A stretch of DNA of 64,000 nucleotides. Origin: Siphlonurus alternatus. Lineage: Eukaryota > Arthropoda > Insecta > Ephemeroptera > Siphlonuridae. The notes beneath the pieces are model-generated. The model saw nothing but the letters and a program-made list of their open reading frames with translations. It was not told the origin of the DNA and did no database searches. This document shows positions 32,863 through 45,360 of this stretch, piece after piece. Numbering within the stretch: position 1 is the stretch's first letter; each line of letters begins with the position of its first letter. The position numbers were made by a program, and so were the translations under genes. The stretch is from contig OX463781.1 in assembly GCA_949825025.1 (NCBI GenBank), positions 37,536,366 through 37,600,365 on the forward strand, given 5' to 3'.

Positions 32863-35232
32863 ATCATGCAATGCATTTCCTTTTTAGCATTTTTAATAAT
32901 AAAAGTGACAACATATCCAGTGACCGGTTTAAGATTTACTTTTCGTTACTGGGGGACATTTTTTTATGACATATATACATAATAAAAATAACATTATAAA
33001 ATCTGGCAAATACTTAAGCACAAGTAGGAAGAAATATGAATAATTTTAGACGCTTGTAAAATTATGTATTATTTTACAGTCCTTTTTCATATATTAATCT
33101 TCAGTTTTTATTCTGGTACAATAAGAAATATTCGCCAAGTTATGTGTTGTGTACTTCTTCTTATATATGTTTCAAGGTCTTAAAAAGGCCTGCTGGATTC
33201 TGTCTTCTGTGCAAGACAAGACAGTTTATACGAGCAAAGAGAAAACGTGACGTATCAGACATGCAAATACAAGCAAGTGTATTTTAAGACGCAAAAAAAA
33301 AAAAAAAAGGAGTGAGAGAAATTTATGTTTATACAAAATATTCCATTTAGTGTATGCCAAAAAAATATCACAATATGAAAACGAATTTTAATAATAAATG
33401 TTAACATTTTAAATTGCTTTTTTTTTTTACTCGAGCTTAATAAATTATGTTTTTATAAATTTGGTCATCAAGGCATTATCACTTTTAAATATAAAAATAT
33501 TATTGTTTCACTTTCAGTTATATTTGTTTATCAAAAAAATCATTGTAAAAATAAAGTGACACATATTTATTTATAATCACTAATCATTTATTAATTTAAT
33601 TTTCTTTAAAACCTTCAAGTAATTTAATTTTGGAGTGTACCCACACCGTTCTATCTAAATCTATATGTATGAAAAACTCGAATTTGCTTTTTTGGCATTA
33701 AAGCATATTTTTAGAGGGAAATAAACTGTTACTTGAAAATTAGAATACACTGTTTTATACACTGTATAGGTGTAAAATATATTATTTTCTAATTAATAGC
33801 TTTAATAGTTACTGAGAAAAAACAACAATTTTTCTTATATGGTATAGCTCACGAAGAAAATTTACCTGCCTCTGTTGGTTGTTTTGCTTTCATTTAGTAT
33901 TAAAATAAATAATTAAAAAATGGCAAGGAGGATTCGTAATTATATTAACTCAGTGATATCGTGATAACTTTCAGTAATTGTAGAGAAGTCAGAGTAATTT
34001 TATTTAGCAAAACAACCAATACACAGCAGCAATATTTATTATAGTAATAATTTTAATCAAATGAATTAAAGAGAATAATATTTAAAGTTAAACTTGATTG
34101 AAGGATTAATAAATTAAAAAAAATTATTTATTTAATTTTAATAAATTTTTAGTTATTATAAAATATTACTGCTTAAATCATAATATATAATTAAAAATAT
34201 AGAACAAATTATGCATTGTTGCTAAAAAAAAAGTATTAATTTTCAATATTACTTTGAATTAATTAAGTATTGCATTAAAACTTTAATTTAAATCCTTTTT
34301 TAATCATGTTTCTTTGAAATTTGAGATAATGTTATTTCAAACATTTTTCTATTTTTTTTTTTTTTTCATTTATAACAGAAAAGAAATAACTAACAATCTT
34401 TAGCGAATAAAGCTGAAATTTTCATTCTTTTTGTTGTTTTAAAATAAACGTATTTGAATTTTCTCATGACTGGATAACAAACTATATGACGATGGTATGC
34501 ATATACACTGCAAATTTATTTGAAAGAGATGTTTTGACGATATATTATATTAGCTTAGAGTCAGAGTATACTCTCTTAATCTCGCGAGTGAGGAATTTTC
34601 CTCGCTTGATGTCACAATGGAGAAATAATACGCAATAATATGCATAAGATCTAAAGAGCTTTGTTAAAGTTATATTAATATAAACCTTAAGTAAGAAATT
34701 TAATATAAATTATATTTGAAGTATTTACATCATCATAATCTTAAATTTCATCATTAAATATCATGATTAATTTTAATATATAATGAGGTTCTTATGAAAA
34801 TTACATAATAGTTTAAAAAAACACATTTTGTAAAATATTTATATACGACGTCATTATAATTATTATACTCTTGCATCAGTAATTTCAACGTTAAATTAAT
34901 TTTACCTACTAATTGTGGTTTGTTTTTGTCTTAAGTAGTTCTTGAATTCTATGAATTAAGGTTCATAATATTATATTATTGAAATCTTAAACAAAAGCAT
35001 TGTCATTATTAAAGGTTTTTGGTTTGTATTTCCAAAAAAATAGTTATTATAGACAATTAATTATTTAAACTTGAACTAATTTAAAAATATAAAAACGTTT
35101 GTTTTTTATTGTTATTTCAAGGTTCAACTAATCATGTTCAGATTTTTCATGACGATTTTTATTATACTACAATCTTGAAATAAGTACTGTAAAGCTGTTG
35201 CATTTAACTCGAAACATTAAATTCAATTATTT
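32863..35232. other. Long AT-rich stretch, nothing recognised
   Basis: About 2.4 kb of AT-rich DNA with poly-A and poly-T runs. I see no palindromic MITE, SINE, LINE or protein-like open frame. Confidence 0.5.
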
Positions 35233-35261
35233 TTGTTGATTTGCAATCTTCTGTCCGGAAA

Positions 35262-35480
35262 TTATATATGTACACATCTGGACAGCATGAACGTTACTCC
35301 TGCCTCACTTGTTAGAGCTGTAGCTTCAATAGACAGAGAGATGAAGATTTGCAATTTTGGTGAAAGTAAGAAGAGTACCCAATATTCCCATATCAAAACA
35401 TATTTGGTCCACCACGCTTCCATAGACTGCGTGGTAACGTCTACAAACAAAGCAGGAGTAAAGTTTATGGTGGTTTATAT
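35262..35480 (+). repeat. Dispersed repeat, ATAGACAGAGAGATG family, copy 1
   Basis: Shares ATAGACAGAGAGATG, AGATTTGCAATTTT, CCATAGACTGCGTG and TCTACAAACAAAGCAG with 41325-41870. The open frame here is not conserved in the second copy, so it is not a gene. Confidence 0.6.
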
Positions 35481-37615
35481 ACTACTGGTAGTGTATATTT
35501 TATTTCTGCTGACCAATTTATATGCGTACTAAATTTGTAGATTTGAAATCATTCAAGTGTATGTCACACAGTTTATACTCGACTGAACATGTAATTAAAT
35601 TTGACGATGAATGGAATTATTCCAAGAAATAGTTTTACTTGCTACATTTTCATACCAACAACGTTAATTAATTTTCAATTAAAAATTCAATTTTTATTTT
35701 GATATTTTATTAAATTAAACACTCGTAAATATATATTACTATATGGTAGTCTATGGTATATTATAATTTATGAACTCCAACATTTTTACCAATTTATTGT
35801 AAGTTTATCTTAATTTAATTAATCCGTTCAATAATATATTTAAAATAAACATTATTATTATTTATTTTTTTGCATCATTTTTACAAATATTGTCCAGCAG
35901 ATATTAATATGAATAATCTCATTAGCTGGTGCAAAATTTAACAATAATTAATTTTTCTTCTAGTTACAAATTCAAAATGTAACTCAAAATTTAATTTAAT
36001 TCAAAATTTCTAAAAATAAACATGATGAAAATTATAATTTTACATAAACTTTTGAAATTAATAATTAGTTCCCCCTCCCTCTTTCCTACTTGCTGCAGGA
36101 TTTCGCATGAATACCAATATGGCCGTGTTGGCTCAAAAAGGAAGATTATGTCATTGATCTTGAACGTAAAGTTGAGAATTATCTTACCGCATGCGTCATT
36201 GATATATAATTCCCCTCACGTGCGCATCACATAAGTACTGGAAAAGTTGCATACTTTAAGGAGATTTTGACGTGACTTCTAATTAATAATATTTAATAAT
36301 AAAATCGCATCGTAAATGCAACATGTTTTAAACAAATTGAAATAAAAATAAGACAATCCTTTGTACACATTCGACGCCTTGTAAAATTTCCCACTTGCAG
36401 TCTTGTTAATCATCATGCCCTGTGTTATTCTTATGAAGCATCGTGAGGCTTCAAAAGGAACTTAAAATGGTAAGTATCCATTAGAAAAATTATATAGTCG
36501 CCATGTTCGTTTGCTAATTTTGACTCCTGCTACAATTAACCACCGCGCATCGGCGCGCAACCCTTCTGTGCACGTTTTTTCGGCTCGAAGTCAAAACACT
36601 ACTACCGCGAAATTCTTTAGATGCTCTTTAATTAAACTGACCCAAGGCAAATAATAAAAATTTTATAGCACCAAACGTAAAAGGTTAGTGCCAATACGTA
36701 ATTTTAAATTTGCAAACATAACTTATTTAGAGGGTTAACAATAAGCAATCGAAAAATTGCTCCGTATATATATAGGATCTTACGTGCGCCCAATCTTTTT
36801 TTGTAAGTAAATGGGAGGACAAAGAAAGGATTGGTGATGTCATCATGGATGCTGACCATTACTAATTTCTACGATACTAAAATATAATATGGAGATATAT
36901 AATTTCATACGCTTTTTGTTTCTATTATATTGTAATTTATAAATGAGTGAAAGTAAGTAATGGTATATTAGATGAAATCCTGGGAAGCGTTTTGACATAA
37001 TCTTTATTTAATTGTAAAAGTTTTAATAAAATTATAAATTATTGCCTACTTAGAATTATACTGTATAATACCTCGGTGTTTTAAATTTATATTAATTTTT
37101 ACTCTTCGTTCTGAATATTAAATTATTTAATTTTTAAATATTGACAGTAAAAATTATACTCATAATTTCCCGATAAATTTAATTAAGTCTATATTGATCA
37201 TGCATCATTTAACAAGTAACAATAATGAAGCCATTGTAATTCTCTTGTCCTGGAAATAATGCAAATTAACTTCACTTTACACCATATATTTACTAGCTCA
37301 TATATCTAAAACAAAGGCTTCCTGTATAAACTAGAAACTAGGCCATGACAAACGTACAATATAATTACATTATTAGTGACCAACTATCAACAACAATATA
37401 TTCAATAACCGAAACTATAAATTATATAGTTATAGTGACGAAATCAAGCAGTTTGAAAATTATCATATATATAATATCTACGATGGTGTGCTATATATAA
37501 ACTTTACAATAACTTTACAGGACTCTATATAGTAATAGAGAAAAATAAACATGAATTCAAAATATTAGTTCCAAACTACATGGTCTCACGTACAGTCAAC
37601 AGAAGATAAAATTAA
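35481..37615. other. AT-rich stretch, nothing firmly recognised
   Basis: About 2.1 kb. At 36395-36470 TTGCAG, TTGTTAATCATCATG and AGGCTTCAAAAGG resemble part of 54290-54345, so a diverged repeat is present. A GC-richer patch (CACCGCGCATCGGCGCGC) lies near 36540-36557. Confidence 0.45.
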
Positions 37616-37619
37616 ACAA

Positions 37620-37821
37620 CAATGGTCCTTTGTTGTTACAGTACTGTACAAAGGTTAAATTCCCTACTACTAGTTTATCACAGCTCTGTGCATTTTCTCT
37701 CCATCAACGATGCCGCTTGATTGGTGAGTGGGCGGGTATCGTTGAGAGTGTAATCATTTTTAGAGAACTGTGATAAGTTAGAAGGAGGGAATTTAAACTT
37801 TGAACCGTAAAGGACCATTGT
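37620..37821. mobile_element. Palindromic MITE, AATGGTCCTTTG family, copy 1
   Basis: Ends AATGGTCCTTTG and CAAAGGACCATT-like, arms with TTATCACAGCTCTGTGCATT opposite AACTGTGATAAGTTAG, and TCCATCAACGATGCCGCTTG opposite ATCGTTGAGAGTG at the centre. A second, interrupted copy is at 48629-49340; a fragment lies at 40910-40985. Confidence 0.7.
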
Positions 37822-38941
37822 TTGCATATTATCTGTAATTGACTGTACATTTAACCTTAACTTATAATAATTATTTCTATAAAAATGGAATAGAATGAAA
37901 GAATAAATTTAAATTATTCAAAAATATTTTATAAAACCTACCATGTTTTCAGAAAATTCAAAAGTGTTGTTTTTCTCATAACAGCTTCATTTTTAGTTTC
38001 CATCTACAGAGTGAACCACAATTCGCGTGCCAACTTTTTTCGTAAATTTGGTATTGCAAAAATTTTCGTACAAACTTCAAATTTGGTACACTTGTAGCTG
38101 AGGGATGTAAAAATTAGTTCAGGGTGTTAAAATTTTTATTGGACATCAACAACACCCCTTTCAGGGGTGGTTTTTAGAAAAATTATTTTCGCCTTATGGA
38201 AATTCAATGTTAAATACAACTTTTTTTGAAATCATTGTAATTTTGCGCAGAAAGTTTCTAGCATAGGGTAATCGACCCTCCTGGACTCAGAAATAATTTT
38301 AGATTTTTTCCCCGACGCACCCCTAAGGGTGGAGACCTACCCCTAAAATCCATTTTCCTTAAAAATTGTGCTAAAATTATGAAATTAATTTTCAAGGGGT
38401 AATCGACCCTCCTGAACTCGGAAGTAACTTTAGATTTTTTCCCCGACGCACCCTTGAGGGTGGAGACCTACCCCTAAATCCATTTTCCTTAAAAATTGTG
38501 CTAAAATTATGAAATTAATTTTCAAGGGGTAATCGACCCTCCTAAACTCGGAAATAATTTTAGATTTATTCCCCGACGCACCCCTGAGGGTAGAGACCTA
38601 CCCCTAAAATTCATTTTCCTTAAAAATTGTGCTAAAATTATGAAATTAATTTTCAAGGGGTAATCGAACCTCCTGAACCCGGAAATAATTTTAGATTTTT
38701 TCCCAACGCAGCCCTGAGGGTGAAAAACTACCCCTAAAATCCATTTTTCTTAAAAATTGTGAAATTAATTTTCAAGGGGTACTCTACCCTTCTGAACTCG
38801 GAAATAATTTTAGATTTTTTCCCCAACGCAACCCTGAGGGTCAACGTACGGCTACCCACCATAGCCTTTATTCTTAATAACCGAGTAGGAATTGTGATTT
38901 TTTTTTTTTTTTCGGGATCGGAATCTTTAATAAAAAGAAAT

Positions 38942-39130
38942 CACAGACTCACCTCTTCACTTGCAGCATGACGATGGATGTGTCCACCGTTAATTGCATG
39001 GCGTGAAGGCAAATGTTGGTCTGCACAACGAGGCTATGTGTGCCTTTAACAACTGAGGTGTGACCAATTCCACATAACACATAACGTCTGTCACTTTGAG
39101 CTCGTCAATGGTCTCAAATCTCTTTCTGAA
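38942..39130 (-). pseudogene. Transposase 3'-end fragment, left inverted copy
   Basis: On the minus strand the same RFETIDEL beginning is present, and past an indel the frame ends NGGHIHRHAASEEVSL and a stop; NGGHIxH is a typical end of this transposase group. It is the inverse of 39148-39345, more diverged from it than the outer arms are from each other. Confidence 0.6.
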
Positions 39131-39147
39131 GCGAAATGTTTACAAGA

Positions 39148-39345
39148 AGGAGATTTGAGACCATTGACGAACTGAAAGTGGAGATCAGACGTTGCATGGA
39201 ATTGGTCACACCTCAGATGTTAGAGGCCCTGCACCTACACACATAGCCTCGTTGAGGGGACCAACATGTGCCATTACGCCAATTAACGGTGGGCACATTG
39301 AGTGAAACCACAGTCATGCTGCAAGTGAAGGGGTGAGTCTGCATG
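39148..39345 (+). pseudogene. Transposase 3'-end fragment, Tc1/mariner-like, right copy
   Basis: A frame reading RRFETIDELKVEIRRCMELV then TPQMLEALH matches the C-terminal helix region common in insect mariner/IS630-type transposases (established family pattern, from memory). It has no catalytic residues and is too short to function. Confidence 0.6.
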
Positions 39346-40165
39346 GGATATTGTTTTCTGTGAAAATTTCGATAAATCCCGAAAAAAATTTAATTCACAA
39401 TTTCTAATCGATTATTAAGAATGAAGGATATGGTGGGTAGCAGTTTACCTTCAGGGTTGCATCGGGGAAAAAATTTAAAATTATTTCCAAGTTCAAGAGG
39501 GTCGATTACCCTTTGAAAATTAATTTCATAATTTTAGCACAATTTTTAAGGAAAATGAATTTTAGGGGTAGGTTTCTACCCTCAGGGGTGCGTCGGGGAA
39601 TAAATCTAAAATTATTTCCGAGTTTAGGAGGGTCGATTACCCCTTGAAAATTAATTTCATAATTTTAGCACAATTTTTAAGGAAAATGAATTTTAGGGGT
39701 TGGTCTCTACCCTCAGGGGTGCGTCGGGGAATAAATCTAAAATTATTTCCGAGTTTAGGAGGGTCGATTTCCCCTTGAAAATTAATTTCATAATTTTAGC
39801 ACAATTTTTAAGAAAAATGGATTTTAGGGGTAGGTCTCCACCCTTAGGGGTGCGTCGGGGAAAAAATCTAAAATTATTTCTGAGTTCAGAAGGGTCGATT
39901 ACCCCATGCTAGAAACTTTCTGCGCAAAAATACAATGATTTCAAAAAAAGTTGTATTTAACATTGAATTTCCATAAGACGAAAATAATTTTTCTAAAAAC
40001 CACCCCTGAAAGGGGTGTTCTTGATGTCCAATAAAAACTTTAACACCCTGAACTAATTTTTACAACCCTCAGCTACAAGTGTACCAAATTTGAAGTTTGT
40101 ACGAAAATTTTTGCAATACCAAATTTACGAAAAAAGTTGGCACGCGAATTGTGGTTCACTCTGTA

Positions 40166-41062
40166 TAAGGCTCCATGTTAAACTTGTATACCTTAATTTT
40201 CACAAAACTCACAAATGAGGGAAATATAATAAAATAAATAAATATAAATTAAACTGGTCAGGCAGGTCCACTTAAAACAAACTAAAGTACCTATTGATGA
40301 TATGCATAAATTCTCATATAATTATCATTAAAATTCGAGCGAACTTATAGTTCTGAGGTTTCAATCGACAAATAAGTGATATTCAAAACATATGTAACTA
40401 ATTAGTTAGGTACTGCGTATGGCTTCTTAAAAAAAATATTGAATTATAGAATTTACCTTATTAGTACTTGCAGAGTAGATTAATGTATGAGGGAAAAATA
40501 AATTAATTAACTCTCACAATGACAAACGTCATTGCAATATACATCAGTAGATTTAATAAAATTGTATATAGTAACTTACAATTTTCTATATCCTATAAAA
40601 TATCATGCAGCTAGGGAAACAGCATCACTGAAACCTCTTTAAAAAAAAATATTAAACAATGCATGAGTATACAATATGGTATGGTATATTACTTTCAATA
40701 TTGCTTCATGTTTGTATAAGAAGTGTGCCAAGGACGTTGCAGCTTGGTATGAGTCACCCCTAGGGTATGATGAAGCAAACCACACAAAGAACTTCATAGA
40801 GTAAACTTGATCTAGAGGTGTAACCACAAGATCAATGCTAGCCTCTTTCATCACGAGAAAAATCTTAAACTTCTGTCCAGATAGTAAGGTAGCTTATAAA
40901 ATAATATCATCCAGGCATTGATGGAGAGAAAATGCACAGAGCTGTGATAAGCTAGTAGTAGGGAATTTAACCTTTGTACAGTACCAAGCAAGTTATCATG
41001 TTGTAATAAACTCAAAATATTAGTTTTAAATAACAATAAGACTGCACTAGTTGAGAAATTAC
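40166..41062. other. No gene; MITE fragment at 40910-40985
   Basis: AT-rich. GAGAAAATGCACAGAGCTGT and AAGCTAGTAGTAGGGAATTT are a fragment of the AATGGTCCTTTG-family MITE. Confidence 0.45.
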
Positions 41063-41310
41063 GTCTTTAACTCATCCTCTACACGTCAAAACTTAATCTT
41101 TTTACCTCTAAAACACATCTTATTTCTTCCTCGCTCAAAGTGAGGGTGAAATATTTTCTGCTCAAGAAGAGGAAAAAAGCTCGTTTTCACTCTTTTTTTT
41201 TTCTCTAAAATGGTGCAAAATAGGAGGGAATTAAAATAAGAGAGAGCTTAATAGCGAATAAAAGATGCAATTTATTTCAACTTGGGTGCCATCAAAAAAT
41301 TAGTTAATGA
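41063..41310 (+). repeat. Dispersed repeat, AAAACACATCTTATTTC family, copy 1
   Basis: Shares ACGTCTTTAACTCAT, TTTTTACCTCTAAAACACAT and TGGTGCAAAATAGGAG with 44030-44290 and 48140-48395. No coding potential; ends undefined. Confidence 0.65.
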
Positions 41311-41324
41311 TTCATATCATGTAT

Positions 41325-41870
41325 CCGTACGTACACACTTCAGAACATCACGAATTTTACTCCTGCCCCAGCTTTAATAGACAGAGAGATGCAGATTTGC
41401 AATTTTAGGAGATTTAAGGAGGGCACTCTACTCATATCAAAAGGATTTAGCTTCTCCACGCCTCCATAGACTGCGTGCAGGTTTTATTATTATTAATTTT
41501 TGTACAAGGATACACCCCTAAGAGCTTACAGCTCAATTGTTATTATTATTTTTTTTTTACAATGATACACCTCTAAGAGCTAACAGCTCGCGGCGGGTAA
41601 TGGGTAGGGATAAGGCAGGGAACGGATGGTGGCCACAGCCTGTTACACGTCCCAGCATTCACTGAGGTGAGACTGAGGGAACTGTAGAAAACCTCAGTCA
41701 GGACGGACACCTCTACTTTTTATCAATGGACCAAAGCGATGTCCAAAACCTGGGGAACCACACACAATTAAGTGCATCACTGCACTGTGGGTGCGGAGAG
41801 CGAGACGAATTTACCCCAGGAAGAGAGCGGAGGGAGGTTACATCTACAAACAAAGCAGTGGTAAAGTTAG
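41325..41870 (+). repeat. Dispersed repeat, ATAGACAGAGAGATG family, copy 2, split by a SINE
   Basis: Collinear with 35262-35480 to CCATAGACTGCGTG (41483), then resumes with TTACATCTACAAACAAAGCA (41838). The intervening 350 bp are a SINE. Confidence 0.65.
41484..41837 (-). mobile_element. SINE in reverse orientation, 5S-family body
   Basis: Reverse-complemented it reads GGGGTAAATTCG, GTGTGGTTCCCCAGGTTTTG and GTCCTGACTGAGGTTTTC, the body of the 5S-headed SINEs, then a longer tail (CGAGCTGTTAGCTCTTAGAG) ending in A-rich repeats. The tail motif recurs at about 41508-41533, suggesting a duplicated tail. The 5S head is missing. Confidence 0.65.
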
Positions 41871-42460
41871 TGATGCACCACAGAGGTGTACGTAATGTAC
41901 AGTACATACACTCATTCATAAGTTATAATGATTATTTCTGTCATAAGGAAATGAATATTCAACTTTAAAGAAAAAGAAATCATTAAGTTTGGGATGTATT
42001 ATTGAAAGAAAACCACAGGAAATACCAGCAATCTCTTACTGATTGAAAAAGCTACAGGGTGAAAATCTTGTGGTCATAGAGGTATACTTCTAAAATATTA
42101 ATTTACATTCTAAGGAGATATTTCGCATCGTCGAGATTCAAGATGCTTCATTGTTTGCAAGTCAAACTATGATCACAAGATTTTCAACTGTGGCTTGATC
42201 GATAAGTAAGGCCACTTATTATATGGTAAGGCCTTGCTGGTATTTAATGTCCTTTTTCAAATTCAAAAGGGACTGTTTACTTTTAGATTATTTTTTTAAC
42301 ATCTGTCAGCATAGTAGTATAATTTTAATATTGGCCTTAAATATTATAGCATATATTATATCAAAGATAGGGGATATTTAACCGAAAACTCTATGAAATA
42401 AAATCATGTAAAAGAATCATGCTACTAAGTACCTATACGTATTACGGAAACAAAATAAAA
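41871..42460. other. No gene recognised
   Basis: AT-rich. GGGTGAAAATCTTGTGGTCATAG near 42057 has an inverse near 42175, a possible degenerate palindromic element at 42055-42195. Confidence 0.4.
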
Positions 42461-42805
42461 TTAAGGGGATTGACCTCAGTTGATTGAGATCTTGGAATCG
42501 GACCCCTTTAAAAGCTACAAGATTTGCAGAGAACTTAGAACTCACCATCAATTGGTGGCATGTAAATTTTGAAGTTGATCGGTCTTATCAGTTTTGAGAA
42601 AACTGAGTTAGAATTTTAACATTGACCTTATGGACGGAAACCGGAAATGGAGCTATTACGAGGAAACCGCCCCCTTGAATCTGCTCAAACCATGAGCAAT
42701 TAAGTTTTAGAATTTTCTAGAATTTTTAAAATTTATTTCATTCGATTCTGTCTGAAAAAAATTTCCTTTGACTCGCATAGTAACAGAGGTCAAACGTTTG
42801 ACCAT
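42461..42805 (+). repeat. Solo arm of the CTCAGTAGGTTGATATC foldback family
   Basis: Diverged copy of the arm at 45361-45695 (AACTTAGAACTCACCATCAA, GACGGAAACCGGAAATGGAG, GCAATTAAGTTTTAGAA). Ends at the palindrome GGTCAAACGTTTGACC, next to a microsatellite. Confidence 0.65.
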
Positions 42806-43080
42806 ATAATATAATATATAATATAATATAATATAATATAATATAATATAATATAATATAATATAATATAATATAATATAATATAATATAATATAATATA
42901 ATATAATATAATATAATATAATATAATATAATATAATATAATATAATATAATATAATATAATATAATATAATATAATATAATATAATATAATATAATATA
43001 ATATAATATAATATAATATAATATAATATAATATAATATAATATAATATAATATAATATAATATAATATAATATATAATA
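42806..43080. repeat. (TATAA)n pentanucleotide microsatellite
   Basis: About 53 units, nearly uninterrupted. The minus-strand open frame across it (IILYY repeats) is a repeat artefact. Confidence 0.97.
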
Positions 43081-44029
43081 TATGGTTTAACTTTTTCAGC
43101 ACAGGGATTTAAAAAAATATTTTAATGAAAATAATATATGTTTTATTTAAACTTATAATATAAGGATATTTTTTGCCTAATAGTTTTTATGCAATAACAG
43201 TGATAGCAAAATACTTTATATTATATATATACTGAATTATTCATAATTTATTATATAATCTACTTTTAGGTCAAAATTTTTGAGAATGAAGTGCACATAC
43301 AAGTGCATTATACACACAAATCACTTTTAAAATTTGTTGTTTCTAAAAAAAAAAAAAAAAAAAAAAAAAGCGAAATACTTAAAATTTTAGGCACACAAGA
43401 ACAATGAAAATCCTCAAATATCGATAATTTGATTTTTTTTTATCCGAGTCTAAGTTATACAGATAAATCTTGAAGAATATTTTTCAATGGTTATATAAAA
43501 AAATAATACAGGACTTTATTAGTTGTACGTGTCTAGGTGTTGTTTCTCAAACATCCTACATTGTAGAAAGTAAATCCAGTTGTTTTTGTTTCACTTTTTA
43601 CGAGAAAACTTAAATTAGTGTTAAATCTTTTCATCTACCAAAAAATTTTGTTTTACGAAAAATTCATTTTTATGACATAACTTTTCAAAACATAAAAAGA
43701 GAACGTTGTTTCTTTTTGTTTTCAAAGTTGGAAATTAATCTTCACTTCCAATACTCTTATTATTTTAAATATAAAAAAAATGAAATAAATATACAATTCG
43801 GTGAAACCAAACGTTACTAACCTTTGCTAGATGATGGGCAAACGTCGTGTTTTTAATTAATTTAATTTTACATATAGATAGAGAACCTCGAGCTATATGC
43901 TGTCATTTTATAAACACTCCAACACCCTTAATATCATGTTGCAAAAATATGTGACGTCATAATCATGTAAATATTTAACACGCAAACATAATATGCAAAG
44001 ACCTTGCATGACTTGATTACCCTAGATGA
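43081..44029. other. No gene; long A run
   Basis: Poly-A run at about 43346-43369. At 43913-43995 a repeat shared with 21435-21560 includes GTGACGTCATAATCATG. Confidence 0.45.
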
Positions 44030-44290
44030 CAAATTATGTCCTCAACTCAACCTTTATACGTCTAAACTTGATATTTTTATATCTAAAACACATCTTATTT
44101 CCTCTTTGCTCAAAGTGAGGATGAAAGTGAGACAAAATTTCTTTAACATTTTAATTTATACTCAAGAAGAGGAAAAAGGCGTAATCTCGTATTCTTCCCT
44201 CTTTTTTCCTTTAAAAAAAATAAGAGGGAATTAGACTAGGAGAGAGCCTAATAGTGAATTAAAGATAAAATTTAATTAAACTCGTGTATC
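44030..44290 (+). repeat. Dispersed repeat, AAAACACATCTTATTTC family, copy 2
   Basis: Collinear with 41063-41310 and 48140-48395 (CTAAAACACATCTTATTTCC, CTCAAGAAGAGGAAAAA, AGGAGAGAGCCTAATAGTGA). Confidence 0.65.
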
Positions 44291-45155
44291 ATATAAATAT
44301 ATCGGAGGGTTCAAATAAAATAAAAATATATAACTTGCAAGTCCTGTTTCCAAAATTGCAGTAAAAAAGTTCATGCAGGTTAAACAATAACTGCAGTTTT
44401 AGAAGAGTTACAAAAAGCAATTGGTCTAGACAACAACAATACGTCTCCAACAATCCACAGATTGTCTATAAATAAAACAGTCGTAACTTTCAAGCTTCAC
44501 TGAGTTGTAACAATAAAATGCTCGGTCAAGCATGCATGTTTTTTTACAGGAGTATGCCAATAAATTTTAATACTTAAATTTTATTTGAAATTCAATATCA
44601 GCTTGTTCTAATTTTACACTTGACAAAACATTGAAATAAAGTTAACGATAATTGATTTAGACATTGATATATTTATACGATTTTGACACTGAAAACTTTA
44701 TTTTTCTTATTGCATACAGAATAAAAACACTCTGTTTGAATGTTAAGAGCCCTCAAAAGAGAAATTAAATTAAATTTATTTATACATCTTTGATTTCCTT
44801 TCAAAGACATAAAATTTATTTTTCCAGTTCACTTCAGTAACGTCGTTCTCAATAGAAAGCATTGTCTTTTATTTTTTGTCTTTTCTGTTCAAGAACTCTT
44901 TGCTTATTTCAAATGCATTATTTGATTTAAAAAATATCTAAAAAGAAATACAATAAAGAAATAATTTCTTATATATTTCTATGATAAAACTTTTAGAAAA
45001 CCAGCCTCTCAATATTATAATGTTTATGCACTTTTGTACTAAAACTTTTTATCGTTTCAATTTATTATAATGATAGGAGGTATTCTGTTGTATAACGTTA
45101 TTACAATAAATATGTAGTGAATAAAAAAAATACCCTCATTTAATTCGATGTTATT
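44291..45155. other. No gene recognised
   Basis: AT-rich; nothing stands out. Confidence 0.45.
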
Positions 45156-45330
45156 GGGTGCGATTCACGAAGCCGTTAGACCGGTTTCTAACCACGTTTA
45201 GCTTAACCAATAACCACGTACACGTTTAACAACTATACTATAACCTATTTTCCGTGTTAAAACACCTAGTTTAACGTGGTTAAGCTAAACGTGGTTAGAA
45301 ACCTGGCTAACTGTTTCGTGAATCGCGGCC
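45156..45330. mobile_element. Palindromic MITE, GTGCGATTCACAAAGC family, copy 2
   Basis: Arms GGTGCGATTCACGAAGCCGT and inverse; TTTCTAACCACGTTTAGCTT pairs with AAGCTAAACGTGGTTAGAAA exactly. Confidence 0.8.
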
Positions 45331-45360
45331 ATTGATTCTTTGTCGAACACAGAAGTTTAT

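Larger units (their letters stand above)
38007..40163. mobile_element. 2157-bp mariner-type foldback
   Basis: Flanked by TA (38005-38006 and 40164-40165). Ends CAGAGTGAACCACAATTCGC and inverse. Arms of about 850 bp pair with few mismatches and contain about five (left) and four (right) 130-bp tandem units (GGGGTAATCGACCCTCC, CCCCGACGCACCCCTGAGGG). The centre (38940-39340) is two head-to-head copies of a transposase 3' end. TA target and ends fit Tc1/mariner mobilisation. Confidence 0.88.

Noticed and set aside
42707..43102. 131-codon frame with IILYY repeats
   Set aside because: Translation of the TATAA microsatellite.
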